A DNA stretch of 56,000 nt from Cryptomeria japonica. Taxonomy: Eukaryota > Streptophyta > Pinopsida > Cupressales > Cupressaceae. The notes under the pieces were generated by a model that made no database searches, was not told the origin of the DNA, and saw only the letters and a list, made by a program, of their open reading frames with translations. A program made the position numbers and the translations under genes. Each line of letters starts with the position of its first letter. Positions within the stretch are counted from its first letter, which is position 1. Location: the NCBI RefSeq assembly GCF_030272615.1, contig NC_081405.1, positions 21,620,047-21,676,046 of the forward strand, read 5' to 3'. Below are positions 8,668 through 18,982 of this stretch, one piece after another.

Positions 8668-11653
8668 CTAGATGTGAAACCAGTGAACGGTTTGCCCATA
8701 GGCTATAAAGGAGTCATAAGGTGGCTTGAATGTGCTTATGTAGGACTGCAAGTCAGATTGAAGCTTTTGCTTCTGTGCAAGCACATCGTCAAAGAATAGA
8801 TGGGGTTGGAAAATCTTGCTAAGTAGAAGATTCCTCTCATCCAGAGTGTCCCTTATATCCTTTTGTGCTTTTTGGAGTTTAGTCTGGAGCCCATTTAATT
8901 TCTTCACTAGAGCAATATTTAGAGCCTTTTGATTCTCTTTCTTATCATTTGCCTCTACTACCTCTTCTAAGCTCTGCACTTGATCATCTACTACTGTGCA
9001 TAGGAGCTTTAGTTGTGCCAATGATGAGTCGGTACTGGGGAGGTTTGTACCAGGTAACAAATCGGTAAGAGTGTCCACCGCAGCTTGGATCACATCTTCC
9101 TCCTTCTTCCTCCTTAACACCTCAAGGCGTTCTTGAGCAACCTTGATGCTCTACAGTAGCTCCATTTCACTTGTAGATTAGAGGTCAATGGGACTAGTGA
9201 GGTCAGTCAGTTTGGCTTGACTACCGATTGCCTTAGGTGTCTCCATCTGCGTGCTCTTTACCACTTCTCCTGCCTTGTCCTCCTCTATTTTCTTCCTTTC
9301 CACTTCTCTTCTCTTTTCCTCTTCCTTCTTCCTTTTCTTTGTTTCCTTCTGCTTCTCCTCTTCCTTATCTTCCTCTTCCTTCTTCTTTTCTGCTTCCTTT
9401 CACTTTTCTTCTTCCTTTCTCTTTTTCTCATCCTCTTCCTCTTTCTTCTTCCTTGCATCTTCTTGTTTCTTTTTCTCTTCTTCCTCTTCTTTCCTTTTCT
9501 TTTCTTCTTCTTTTCTCTTTTCTTCCCATTTTTGTTTCTCCTCATATTCTTCCTTTTTATTCTTCTCTACTTCATCCTTCTTCTTCTCCTCTTCATCTTT
9601 CTTCTCCTCCGCTTGCTTCTTTGCTTCCTCCTTTTTGTCCTCTGTTTCCTTTAGCTTTACCTATTTTTCTATCTGCTTCTCCTATCCTATAACTTTTGAT
9701 GGTGTACCCTAAGTAGCATCTTCTCCATCCAGAGCATCAACATCAATAGTGTCAATAGGTTCAATGACTGGGTTTCCTTCATCATCAAACACTTCATTCA
9801 GTTTTGTTATTGTCGGTTCTTGATCAGCCTTCCTATTGGCTTCAGGCACTCTATGCATCTTCAAATCTTCTTGAGAAAGGGTGTGTGTATTCTTGAGAAC
9901 TTCTTTAACCTTCCCTTCAAGTAACAGGAGTCTTCTTTTTCTCATGAAGAAGAGGCCTTTGTATTTATTCATTACTTCAAACAGTTCTAAATTTGATACA
10001 TCAGTAAAGTGTTCAGCAAATTTTTTTTCTCTCATTTCCTATTCTTTCTCTATGGCAATGCATCATTTATTGTCTAAGGATTTATACAAAGAATTTGGTG
10101 TCTCAGATCTAATTTCTAAAGGCGATCGGTCATTAACACATAAATACTGAATTATTTCTTTTTCGACCGCTTCCTTTTCATCATCATTAAAGTCATCAAA
10201 ACAATCAATCAAACCATTCAACACTTTTCTCCTAATTTTTTTGATAGTTCTTTGACAATTTTTCAAAGGTTTGTAGGAGGAGATGTCAATATTTACTGGT
10301 GCTGATGATGCCGGTTCATTCTTTGTCTTTTTCTTTGTTAGACGTGTCTTCTTTGGTTTTTCCTTAGACACAGTTTCTTCTGAGTCTGGAGAGGTATTCC
10401 TTGTCTTCCTCTTTCTCTCAAACACTTTAGCAGGTGCCACTTTAGGTTTCTTTTTAGCTGGTGACTGCTTGGTCACTATAGGACTGGCTGTAGTAGCTGA
10501 TGCCGATGTTGAAGGCACTATTTTTGCCTTCTTCACTGAAGGTTCTTTTCCTTTCTTTACTGAGGGTTCCTCAACCGGTGTTATCCTTTCAAGGTAGGTG
10601 CTGATTCTTTTTTCCTTTGGATCAAGCGGTGAGGCAATAAGGGTAGAGGCATATCCTTCCAGCATATCATTCATTACCTCATAGCCCATTGGCTCCACTT
10701 CCTCCTGTCTAGGCTCAACAACCTCCATTATGCATTGATCCACTTTAATGGTAAAACATATATCATCTTCATATTTCTTGACAATATCACCTAATATTCT
10801 CACCCTCTGACTCATTTTGCATCTAAACTCATATCACTTGAATGCTTTCCTTGACTTTCTTGGTTATTGGTTGGTCGACAGACCACTGGACATCACCAAT
10901 TCCTGGAAAGTAGCCTTGGAAGTAAAAGAATAACCCAACCAGTAGTTGTCCAAACTTGAACCTTGATGCATTATCCTGTTTGATTGATTTTAGATTCAAT
11001 AGGAGTTGCCTTTGCATACCAGTGCATAGGTAAAATGATGCATCCTCCTTGATCATCTAGTAAGCGGCATTTACTGTTGCAACAGATACAGGGTTAATTC
11101 TGCTGGCTGAGAACATCTGGTATCCAATCACCATAGATGCATATTTCACCAGATCATCCTTGATAGAATTGATGGTCATGCCTCATGAGTCGATCACTAA
11201 ATCAGTGAGCTTGGACATTTTAGTTTTGCTTACTGTCCTTAGGGTTGGCACTTCCCCTATATTGCAGAAACTGGTGATGACATGAATTGCTTGTGGTGGT
11301 ATATCATGCATTCTTTCCAAGTACATCTTGTCACCATGAACTCTGCTCAGAATGATCCTAATGTGATCATCTGTGAAATCCTCCAGGAAATAAACAACAT
11401 TGTGGAGCTTCTTCTTCTCCAAGATACTATACTTCGGATTGATCTTTTTATCTTGTCCACAAAATAAACCTAGCTGCGAGTGAATTACTAGAGACCCTAG
11501 GTCTTCGATTTTACAATCTATGTAATCTGAGATTCCCTCTTCTACTATCACACCAGCTGGTACTTGTGATAGGGCATTATATCTAGACTTGCGTTGAATA
11601 AAGCTTGTTGAATCTACAGATGTACTAGAGCTAGTATGGGATGCAAAAGCCAT
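8668..11653 (-). pseudogene. Large unidentified ORF2 of element S
   Basis: The start ATG is at 11653. Reading continues through segments 11653-11183, 11056-10829, 10815-10063, 10035-9709 and 9120-8668, interrupted by stops and at least one frameshift near 10820, so the intact protein was roughly 1000 residues. Regions in order: a Ser-rich N-terminus; a globular part (IDCKIEDLGSLVIHSQLGLF, later FKFGQLLVGLFFYFQGYF); a basic Lys/Ser/Thr-rich region with SVKKGKEPSVKKAK repeats; an acidic-basic helical part; a very Lys/Glu-rich coiled coil (9281-9700); and a leucine-rich helical C-terminus. No RT, integrase, protease or zinc-knuckle motif is visible. It lies where pol should be, after gag and about 550 bp before the 3' LTR. 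It could be a transduced host gene or a retroelement-specific accessory protein; no known family was recognised with confidence. Confidence 0.6.
9281..9700 (-). repeat. 420-bp polypyrimidine tract (Lys/Glu coiled coil on minus)
   Basis: The plus strand is almost all C and T (cttcttcctctt words). On the minus strand this is GAA/GAG/AAG repeats encoding a Lys/Glu-rich helix belonging to ORF2 of S. The apparent plus-strand Phe/Leu/Ser-only frames are shadows. The tract is long enough to favour triplex or slippage. Confidence 0.7.
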
Positions 11654-12149
11654 GATAGAAACTTAAAACTCAAAAAATACCTTTCAAAAATTGTGAATTT
11701 AGGGCTTTCAGATTCTTCTCCACCTCACACTCCGTTGGTTGCAGAATCACCGCTTTGCGATCTTCACTTGACCATTTGCAATTTGAATTTGAATCTCCTT
11801 CAAGATTCCTTAAATTCTCAGAATAGCAACACAAATCGTTTTGTCATTGCTCTGTACTCGAAAACCTCCTTCGCTTTGAAAACTGATAGTGAGAAATGAT
11901 TTGAAAAATCCTTTTAAACATATTCCTCACCTACCACAATTAATGCTCCACCATTAGGGCGTAAACCCTAATTTGCCTTTTACCATTTCTAGTCTTTCGC
12001 CTATTGACAGGTATCACATACCGGTTAAGGTCTTTTACCAGTGTAAACTGGGGGTTCAAAACATTTCGCCGTTTGCTCCCCCTAAGCTTTTCTGAAGCTT
12101 AGGTTGTTGGTTCCGTGATTTCCGCACTAGGTGCAAAAACCGGTTCCTC
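11654..12149 (-). other. Spacer between gag and ORF2 of S
   Basis: No coding frame with a recognisable domain. Given the ~500-bp gap, ORF2 would need its own promoter, splicing or an internal entry mechanism; none can be demonstrated here. Confidence 0.4.
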
Positions 12150-13316
12150 TTGCAACACCATTGGTTTCTTCTTCTAGGTCTTGTTCATATCTGCTTGAAC
12201 AGTGTCAACATCAATGTTTCCTTCTGGAGTGATCGGTATATCATCTGATATACTCTTTCTACTTTTGTAGAATTTGGCAATGTGTCCCAGTTTATTGCAG
12301 TGATAGCAGACCAATCTAGGTGCTCTCCAGGGTCCATTGTTCATGTTTCCATTCTTCCTTTTGCATGTTGTGACAGTGTGACCATGGCCATGACAAATCC
12401 AATAGTTTTCTCTCCATCTAGTTGCCGCTTAATAGCCACCGCTTCTTGGCTGATGTTTGAAGGCACTAAACCGGTTGTGATTCTGATTCATAAAAGGTTC
12501 AGGACCAACTCCTTGGGTCCTCTGAGGATATCTTCCAGTGTTATTCATAGCAGATCTGCATTCAGATGCTCTATGCCCAAACTTGTTGCATTCATAACAG
12601 TTATCATTGAATCTATAGGATCTAGGCTTATCATTTAGGAAATAAGGAAAATTGTTGTAAGCCTTACTCCTACACACATTTGCAGTATGTCCTTCTTTAA
12701 GACAGTTAAAGCAAGCAGGTTTAAACTTTTGCTTACCTTTATCCTTTGATGTCAGTTGTTTCTTTGATGTTCCAGCATTTGTACCAGAGGTCTCACCTTC
12801 CTCATGATCAGAATAACCATGTCCATTGGCATTCTTAACTGGTTTGGTAGATTCAAGCTTTTGCTCTAGCTTGATAGTACTCTTGTTGAACTTAGCAAGT
12901 ATTTCCTTTGACTCAGAGAGTTCTTTGGAAATAGTAGCATTTGTTTCCATCAAGTTTTTATTCTCAGAGATGGCAATGTTTAGTTCTCCTTGCATGTCTT
13001 CCTTTTCCACTTTGCTCGCATGGAGTTGAGCATTTAGGGCACTGATCTCTTCCTTCAGCTTGGAGTTTTCATGATCTTTGTCTTTGACCAGATCTTCATC
13101 TTTCCTCCAGTTCTCAAGCTCTTGACACATTCAAATGGTTAGTCCTTCCAATTCTTTTCTCAGGTTGGAATTGGATTCATTCATCTTTTCTACTTCTTGA
13201 ATCAGGGCTTCCATGTTCGCTTCATCAGAGGAACTATTTTTAGATAGCTCCATCAGCTTTTCTGCATGTTCTCTTCTTTTTACTTTAGATGCCTTGTATG
13301 ACCATAAGATCATCAT
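12150..13316 (-). pseudogene. gag: Copia-type gag (nucleocapsid part) of S
   Basis: A frame with stops runs from 13316 downwards. It begins with a helical, Glu/Lys-rich segment, then a coiled coil (LKEEISALNAQLHASKVEK). Four zinc-knuckle units follow: CFNCLKEGHTANVC and CYECNKFGHRASEC fit CX2CX4HX4C exactly, a third (around CHGHGHTVTTC) is damaged, and a fourth (CYHCNKLGHIAKFY) has lost its last Cys. Nucleocapsid knuckles bind element RNA during packaging. The conserved N-terminal gag region expected after the primer site is missing or unreadable, so gag is 5'-truncated. No protease follows. Confidence 0.75.
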
Positions 13317-13410
13317 AGGCTTGCTCAGACTAAGTGAACCAATGAGTAAGTTCCCTTAATGTGTATTCCCCCATATCTCTTTCCAAGTGGTTAAACTTAT
13401 AGAAAGGTAG

Positions 13411-13422
13411 GCTCTGATACCA
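13411..13422 (-). other. Primer-binding site of S (tRNA-iMet)
   Basis: The minus strand reads TGGTATCAGAGC two bases after the 5' LTR end. This is the standard plant site complementary to the 3' end of initiator tRNA-Met. Confidence 0.9.
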
Positions 13423-13424
13423 AT

Positions 13425-14557
13425 TGATGAATACTAAGAGGGGGGAGTGAATTAGTATGCCAAAAATCTTTGCACTTAAACACTTTGCAAAACTAACAGT
13501 AAACCGATAAAATAGTTTAGCAGACAAACTGGTTAGCACACATGCAAACCAAATGGCAAATAATGCATTCACCCACAAAAGAACAAACACCATAATAGAT
13601 GAGATTTTGACGTGGAAACCCAAATGGGAAAAACCATGGTGAGATGGAACTCACAAGTAACTATCTGCAGAATAGGAACCAGGTCAGTTAAGGTCTTATA
13701 ATGTTCTTTACCAAAATAGATCTTGTTAGGAATCTCAATCTCTGTTAGTAGATAAGTCCAATTAAAGACTACCTTTCTAGAAGATTTTAGATCCACAGAT
13801 GTGAACCACCTTGTTAGAGTATTTAAAAAAGGCTTTTGGGCCTACCCAGTTAAGGGCTACAGACTCGTCGAAGATGTGAGTAATCAACAAGTGAGTGATC
13901 TAGAAAATAGCATAGATTGCTTGATTAGATCCTTGATAGCTCTTTTCTAATGCATTCCAGCATTACTTCAATCTTCTACACATTCATACTCTCTCTAACT
14001 CCTCAACCACCTTAAACCCTAGCAACAATATCAACTTCACCGACAACAACAACAACATCAACAACCTAAAACCCTACACATGATATCCTTATAAAGGAAT
14101 CTGATTTCATGTCGATCCAATAGGATTACAATACAATTTCCTAGGTTCAATGCATCTAGACATATTTATTAACATGACACAAAAAGCACCGTTAATGTGC
14201 TGGCACCGTCAAACAATCGGTGGATGGTAACTCATCACAAAATGTCGGTTGGTAACTCATCACAAAGTATTACCGGTTCATACAAAATGTCAGTTGCCGG
14301 TTTGACAAAATGAAGACTGCGAAATATGTGTTCTGCCGCTTTGGTCCTTCGTACCACTTGAGGTCCTCGAACCGCTTGTGGTTAACATGCCGCTTTAGGT
14401 TGGTAAACACTTTCTGCAAAACACCAATAGTCTAAGGACTATAATGCTTCATACTAGTTGGAACATGTACCAGTTGAGCTTTAACAAATACATACAAAAG
14501 TGATCTCAATGCAAGTGTGTGTCCATCAATGACAATCACATCATAAACATCAAAAAT
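13425..14557 (-). repeat. 5' LTR of S (clipped)
   Basis: It matches 6973-8110 along its length with about 9% difference in the part compared. The end next to the primer site is ...AGTATTCATCA. The outer end stops at ATTTTTG, lacking the TGTTGGA start found in the 3' LTR, and joins repeat R directly. Confidence 0.85.
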
Positions 14558-14559
14558 GC

Positions 14560-14772
14560 CATTGGGATAAGACACGCTTAGACCTGTGAAGCCATGTGGA
14601 GTCAATGTTTGGTACCTGCAAATCCTGCATCCACAAAGCCAAGATACAACATATACAATATACAACATAGGCAAGTGAATAGAGAATTGCAATGGCACAT
14701 TCTGCTCTCAATGAGTGATGTGACATTGTCCCTATCACAAAGATAGTAGAAGACACTCACAAACAATCAAGT
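14560..14772. repeat. Direct repeat R, right copy
   Basis: Second copy of the sequence at 5477-5673, on the other side of S, with an extra 16 bp near 14655. Its outer side continues into V-flanking DNA (agtatcataatcg), which is absent from the left copy. Confidence 0.8.
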
Positions 14773-15113
14773 AGTATCATAATCGATCTCACATCATGAA
14801 TTAGGGTTAGTGCATCATAAAATATCCTCAAATCATCGTAAAAGAATATAAACAACACATTGAAGGAGATACATATAAGTCATCAAATGAGCACCTACCA
14901 TAATAATAACTCATATAAAAATCCATGATGTCATCATTCACATGAAATAGCAATGTCAAATGCAAAATAATATGTCCAAAATCCATGATAAAGCATCTAA
15001 ATCACATGTAAATCCACAATAGTCTAATCCATGCATCACAAAATAGTCTATGCTATGACAAAATAGTCTATCAAAGCACAAAAAGAAAAGATAAATTAGG
15101 GAGGGACACTACA
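14773..15113. other. Non-coding DNA downstream of the V frame
   Basis: AT-rich sequence with local repeats (aaatagtctatg-type near 15045-15075). No gene seen. In the orientation of V this is where reverse transcriptase would be expected. Confidence 0.5.
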
Positions 15114-15236
15114 ATCCAAGTCCAAATGAAGCTTCACTATTATTTTCTAAAGGAACCTTAATCCCTTGTTCATTTGCGCCACAACCATTTCCACTATATC
15201 CACTCCTAGCTAAGATGTGAAAACCAGGACCATAAA
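15114..15236 (-). pseudogene. G-patch-like domain of element V
   Basis: Reading on the minus strand continues across U from the linker at 18080-18190 into GPGFHILARSGYSGNG followed by a Gly-rich stretch and ends ASFGLGL then TAG. The spacing of the glycines and aromatic/hydrophobic residues resembles the G-patch, a short RNA-binding motif known after the protease of some retroviruses and in some plant Ty3 elements. The call rests on pattern only. The frame joins without loss when U and one ATAAA copy are removed. Confidence 0.5.
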
Positions 15237-15603
15237 TGTTAGAGTATTCGAGTCTTTACTTGATTAATTAAATAATATTTATTTAATTATTTAAGTTCCC
15301 TTTATCTCTTTTACACTTAAGCTAACTTTAGGTGCATAATAATTAATTCTTTTATTAATTATTATGTGCAAGTCTAGGTTTTCCTTTTTAGGGTTTCTTG
15401 GCCTATTAGAGGTTATTCTTTTCATTGTATTGTAAAGGATTATCACATTACACATTTTGTGAATATTGAGCTCTCATCTTTTTGAGCATATTTTCTGTGT
15501 ATTGTTTTTTCTATTGTTTGCTCCCTTGCTTCTCCTTGTAACAAGTTATTTAGCTTGTAGAGATCTTTAGGCTCCCGTGGTGTTGCATTTCTCAACTCTC
15601 ACA
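15237..15603 (+). repeat. 5' LTR of U
   Basis: Begins TGTTAGAG and ends CTCTCACA. It contains two AT-rich inverted repeats, around attaattaaataa/ttatttaatta (15262-15290) and taataattaat/attaattatta (about 15340-15368). Confidence 0.9.
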
Positions 15604-15615
15604 TGGTATCAGAGC
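15604..15615 (+). other. Primer-binding site of U (tRNA-iMet)
   Basis: TGGTATCAGAGC starts immediately after the LTR terminal CA, a perfect plant initiator tRNA-Met site. Confidence 0.95.
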
Positions 15616-15986
15616 TTCAGATCTGCAGCAATGTGTTCTTGTTTTGAGATTTTTTGCTTGGAAGCAGATCTAGGGTTTTTCACGAAGTTTTTTTATGCAC
15701 TTAGGCTTTTTTTTTCTGAGCACTTTGGGTCTAAACAGACCTCACCATCATGCTCAAATGGCCCAAAAACCCTTATAGTCATTTAAACTTGCCTAGTTTT
15801 GACTCCTGAGCATCTCGAAGTATTTTTTCTCCAGTACCAGGTCATATGGCCCTGGCATGTAGTTTGAGAAAAAAAATTCAAAAAAAAAATGCTTGTTTAT
15901 GGCATGTAGGCCGAATGATAAATCATTTCACATTGGCATAGTGTTTTTTTTTAAAAACAAAGCAAAAATCTTTTTTTTAGGGTTTA

Positions 15987-16013
15987 CCCCACGGTACGTT
16001 GGGTACCGTGGGG
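15987..16013 (+). other. 11-bp GC-rich hairpin at the border of the GC island
   Basis: Arms ccccacggtac (15987-15997) and gtaccgtgggg (16003-16013) are perfect complements around a 5-nt loop. They mark the start of a compositionally foreign GC-rich block. Confidence 0.75.
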
Positions 16014-16385
16014 CCCCCTGGCTTCGCAGGCCCTACTACAGGTCTGGTGCCGCCGACAATTCTGACACCGCTGACCCTCGGCCCCCACCAGTCCTTGACC
16101 CCCGCGGCCTCCCTGTGTCGCCCCTTGGTGACTTCCCTGTGCCCGTCGGCCCCTCACTAGGTCGCCGCCTGTGACCTCCCTATACCCACTGTCCCCTCGC
16201 TGCGCCACCACCCGCGCCCTCCCTACGTCGCCCGTTGACCCCTCACCACCGCTGAAAAATAGCCTTGTCACCCTGACCACTGCTCACCATAGTCTGGCCA
16301 CCACAGCGCCACCCGCCTGCTACCAGAGCATCGCCCATGGGCCACCTCCGCCCGACCCTGCCCCCGTTGCACCTCCCTCTTGCCT
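15987..16385 (+). other. GC-rich island inside U
   Basis: About 400 bp rich in C and G (cgcc, ccct and gccgcc words) in an otherwise T-rich internal domain. Frames through it are Pro/Ala/Arg low complexity on one strand and Gly/Arg on the other, with no recognised domain. The sharp composition change suggests sequence captured from elsewhere. Confidence 0.6.
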
Positions 16386-16689
16386 TTTTAGGGGGGGTTG
16401 GTTGTTTTGCCATAACTTGGGCAAACAGAGTCATTTTTTCAAAAACAAATAGGCATTGGAAAGCTAGTTCTAAGATGGACCTCATGGTGTTGGAATTTTT
16501 TTCCATTTTTTCTATTTGACTATGTTTTCTACCAGTCAAAGTGGGGTCTCCTTTTTGCACTCTGGGAGCTATAAAATGAGCATCCAAACTCTGTTTTTAA
16601 AAAAAAAAAAAATTTTGGAAAGCATGTGCTATGTAATTTCTAGCCACATGGGTTTCTTTCCAGATTCTGCTCTAGGAATATTTTATTCA

Positions 16690-16815
16690 GTTTTTTGCTT
16701 TTTAGTACTTTGGTGGATATCTTGGTTGTTTCAGGTCCTGGGATCTCTTATTTTATTCAATTTTTTTCTTTTTAGCACTTTGGTGGATATCTTGGTTGTT
16801 TCAGGTCCTAAGATC
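16690..16815 (+). repeat. ~70-bp tandem duplication inside U
   Basis: The block containing actttggtggatatcttggt and tgtttcaggtcct occurs twice in a row (near 16708 and 16778) with few differences. A second short repeat, gtgagtgttccttcca, occurs near 17032 and 17080. Confidence 0.75.
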
Positions 16816-17697
16816 TCTTCTCTCAGTAGGATGTCTCAGTTTTGGTTCTTCTTTTTGTTTCCAGTCTTATTATTATTGTATAATTTCATTTATGAAAATT
16901 CATTGAGATAAAGTGCCATCATGCATTGTTTACTTGGGATCTTGCACATCTTGTGCCTTATTGTACATGCACTACTTATAAAGTGCCATGAGGGGGTTGA
17001 TGTTTGCCTTGTTTGCCATCTACCTTTGTCCAGTGAGTGTTCCTTCCATGACATTTGCCTTATGATGTGTGTCAAGTGAGTGTTCCTTCCACGACACTAT
17101 GTACTTTCTCTATGCCTTCGATGTTCTTGGTTCTTCGTTGTGCAGTTCTTGTTGGCCGTTCTTTTCAGTGTATATGTCCCTCTCCCTTTTCAACATTATG
17201 GGGAGGTTTGTCCTATTGGTTCTAATGCTTCCATGGTTCGATTGATCAGCTCTTCAGGCTTTGGTTTCCCATGCCATCTGTATCTTTGAGTTTAGTTGTT
17301 TGCCTTTGTTTGCCTTCTGATTTGAGTAGTGTCATTTGAGGGCACTCATATAGATTACAGTCTTCTCTACCTAATCATGTTCTATTGCAGTGGAGGTTCT
17401 TCAAATCAATAGTTATTCTTTGATAGTGTTTGCAGGTTCTTCATGCTTTAGTGATTCTTCTGATCTTCTCTTGTTCCTATCTTTTTGGAACATTCTTGTT
17501 TGGCGGCTTTTTCAGTCCTTCTTCTTACTTTTTCCATCTCTGTTTGGAGTAGAGTTTTTTTCCCACATGGTTTTCTCTATTTATCCAGTTCATAGAGATT
17601 TGGTTTTATTTGGGTACCTGATCAGGCCTTGTTGTCAGGACCCATCTTTCTTGCTTTTAGTAGTTGTTCTAGTTTTTAGCTTCTCCCTAAGTCTAGC

Positions 17698-17708
17698 TTA
17701 AGGGGGGT
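17698..17708 (+). other. Polypurine tract of U
   Basis: taaggggggt just before the TG of the 3' LTR at 17709. It is short, but position and orientation fit. Confidence 0.7.
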
Positions 17709-18074
17709 TGTTAGAGTATTCAGGTCTTTACTTGATTAATTAAACAATATTTGTTTAATTATTTAAGTTCCCTTTATCTCTTTTACACTTAAGCTAACAT
17801 TAGGTGCATAATAATTAATTCTTTTATTAATTATTATGTGCAAGCCTAGGTTTTCCTTTTTAGGGTTTGATGACCTATTAGAGGTTATTCTTTTCATTGT
17901 ATTGTAAAGGATTATCACATTACACATTTTGTGAATATTGAGCTCTCATCTTTTTGAGCATATTTTTGTGTATTGTTTTTTCTCTTATTCGCTTCCTTGC
18001 TTCTCCTTGTAACGGGTTATTCATCTTGTAGATATCTTTAGGCTCCTGTGGTGTTGTATTTCTCAACTCTCACA
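17709..18074 (+). repeat. 3' LTR of U
   Basis: 366 bp, aligned end to end with 15237-15603, followed at once by the ATAAA target duplication. Confidence 0.9.
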
Positions 18075-18079
18075 ATAAA

Positions 18080-18754
18080 GGAATGCCAAATTGGAAAGTG
18101 ATGGTGGAGCCTCATAGGTCTCATTGCCATAATTAGATGAATAAAAAGAAGATTCTAAAGAATTGTTTGAATTAGAAGTAGCCACAACATTGTTAGTTGT
18201 TTAGACAAAGTGGGTTTCTTTTCAGGTTCATCCATATATTTCTCCTTTTTAATATTAGGTTCTCTTGGAGGGACTTTATATTCTCCTACAAAGGTAGGTG
18301 TAAAGTCTAAGGAGCCCCAATCATCCTCCAAGAGAACTTGTTCTGGTGAAAAATTATCTTTAGGAGGAGACAGTGATTCAGTATGAGTGGAAGAAGAATT
18401 AGGAGTAATGAAGGAAATAGGCGTACTCAAAGATGTAGGAGTAGTTGAACAAGAAGATGAGGTTTCTAACGGATCTTGTAAATTTGTATCATCGAACAAA
18501 GTATACATCTTATTGTTGTAGATGAACTTAAGTTACCTATGCAAAGTAGAAGGGACAACTTGCACACTATGAATCCATTGTCATCCTAACAAAAGATTTT
18601 AGGTCAATTTATCAGGCATGACATGAATAGGCATTGGTAAAATAATAGGTCCTACCTTGATAGGTAAGGTTATAATAGCTAATGAAGACCTAGAAAAATT
18701 ATCAAACCCATGAATAGTAAGGGAGTCTGATTAAATAAGAGATGTATCAACATT
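18080..18754 (-). pseudogene. Retropepsin C-terminal half and linker of element V
   Basis: Minus-strand reading from 18754: NVDTSLI, then a beta-rich stretch ending LPIKVGPIILP, then a decayed NLLLG-QWIHS motif matching the LLGRPWIHE signature after the flap in the proteases of Y and Z, then VVPSTLHR. After that comes an acidic Ser/Pro/Thr-rich linker (18508-18155) leading towards the G-patch-like domain at 15114-15236. Several in-frame stops and a frameshift near 18190 show it is dead. The N-terminal half of the protease, with the active-site region, lies on the other side of X at 50140-50195. Confidence 0.75.
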
Positions 18755-18982
18755 GATCTTGTTGGATATTGTTAGTCATTGTTGCTGATAGGATATGTTG
18801 TTGTCATTGATGTCAACATATTTTTATGATTTTCTCCGGTGATGGTAGATTGGGAAGATCTTATGATCCGGCTTGGAGTTTTGTTTTGTTGATAACTGTT
18901 TTGCAGAGCTCGGTATTTTCTCTAGTATATTCCGGTGTGATTAGATCTTCCATTGATCTTTTGGGATATTGTTTGGGATGGT

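Larger units (their letters stand above)
5673..14557 (-). mobile_element. Element S: pol-less Copia-like retrotransposon
   Basis: Orientation is minus: 5' LTR 13425-14557, tRNA-iMet primer site 13411-13422, gag 12150-13316, a large second ORF 8668-11653, polypurine tract 8111-8124, and 3' LTR 8110 down to 5673 interrupted by solo LTR P. Nothing resembling protease, integrase, reverse transcriptase or RNase H occurs between the primer site and the 3' LTR, so S is non-autonomous. The LTRs differ by roughly 9% over the part compared by eye. The 5' LTR has lost its first bases: the other LTR reads TGTTGGAATTTTTG but this one starts inside ATTTTTG. Confidence 0.8.
15237..18074 (+). mobile_element. 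Element U: coding-less LTR retrotransposon (LARD type)
   Basis: A complete 2838-bp element: LTRs 15237-15603 and 17709-18074, tRNA-iMet primer site 15604-15615, polypurine tract before 17709, and perfect 5-bp duplications ATAAA (15232-15236 and 18075-18079). The 2.1-kb internal region has no gag or pol motif in any frame; the open frames there are U-rich or GC-rich low-complexity readings. U must have been mobilised by proteins of another element. The LTR pair differs by roughly 6% by eye. It is inserted in element V. Confidence 0.9.

Noticed and set aside
9217-9712. Three long overlapping plus-strand frames rich in Phe, Leu and Ser (looks like a membrane protein)
   Set aside because: Pure consequence of a C/T-only tract; the real reading is the Lys/Glu coiled coil of ORF2 of S on the minus strand.
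15893-16587. Pro/Arg- and Gly-rich frames in the GC island of U
   Set aside because: Open only because of high GC content; no motif, no conserved start, frames on both strands overlap.
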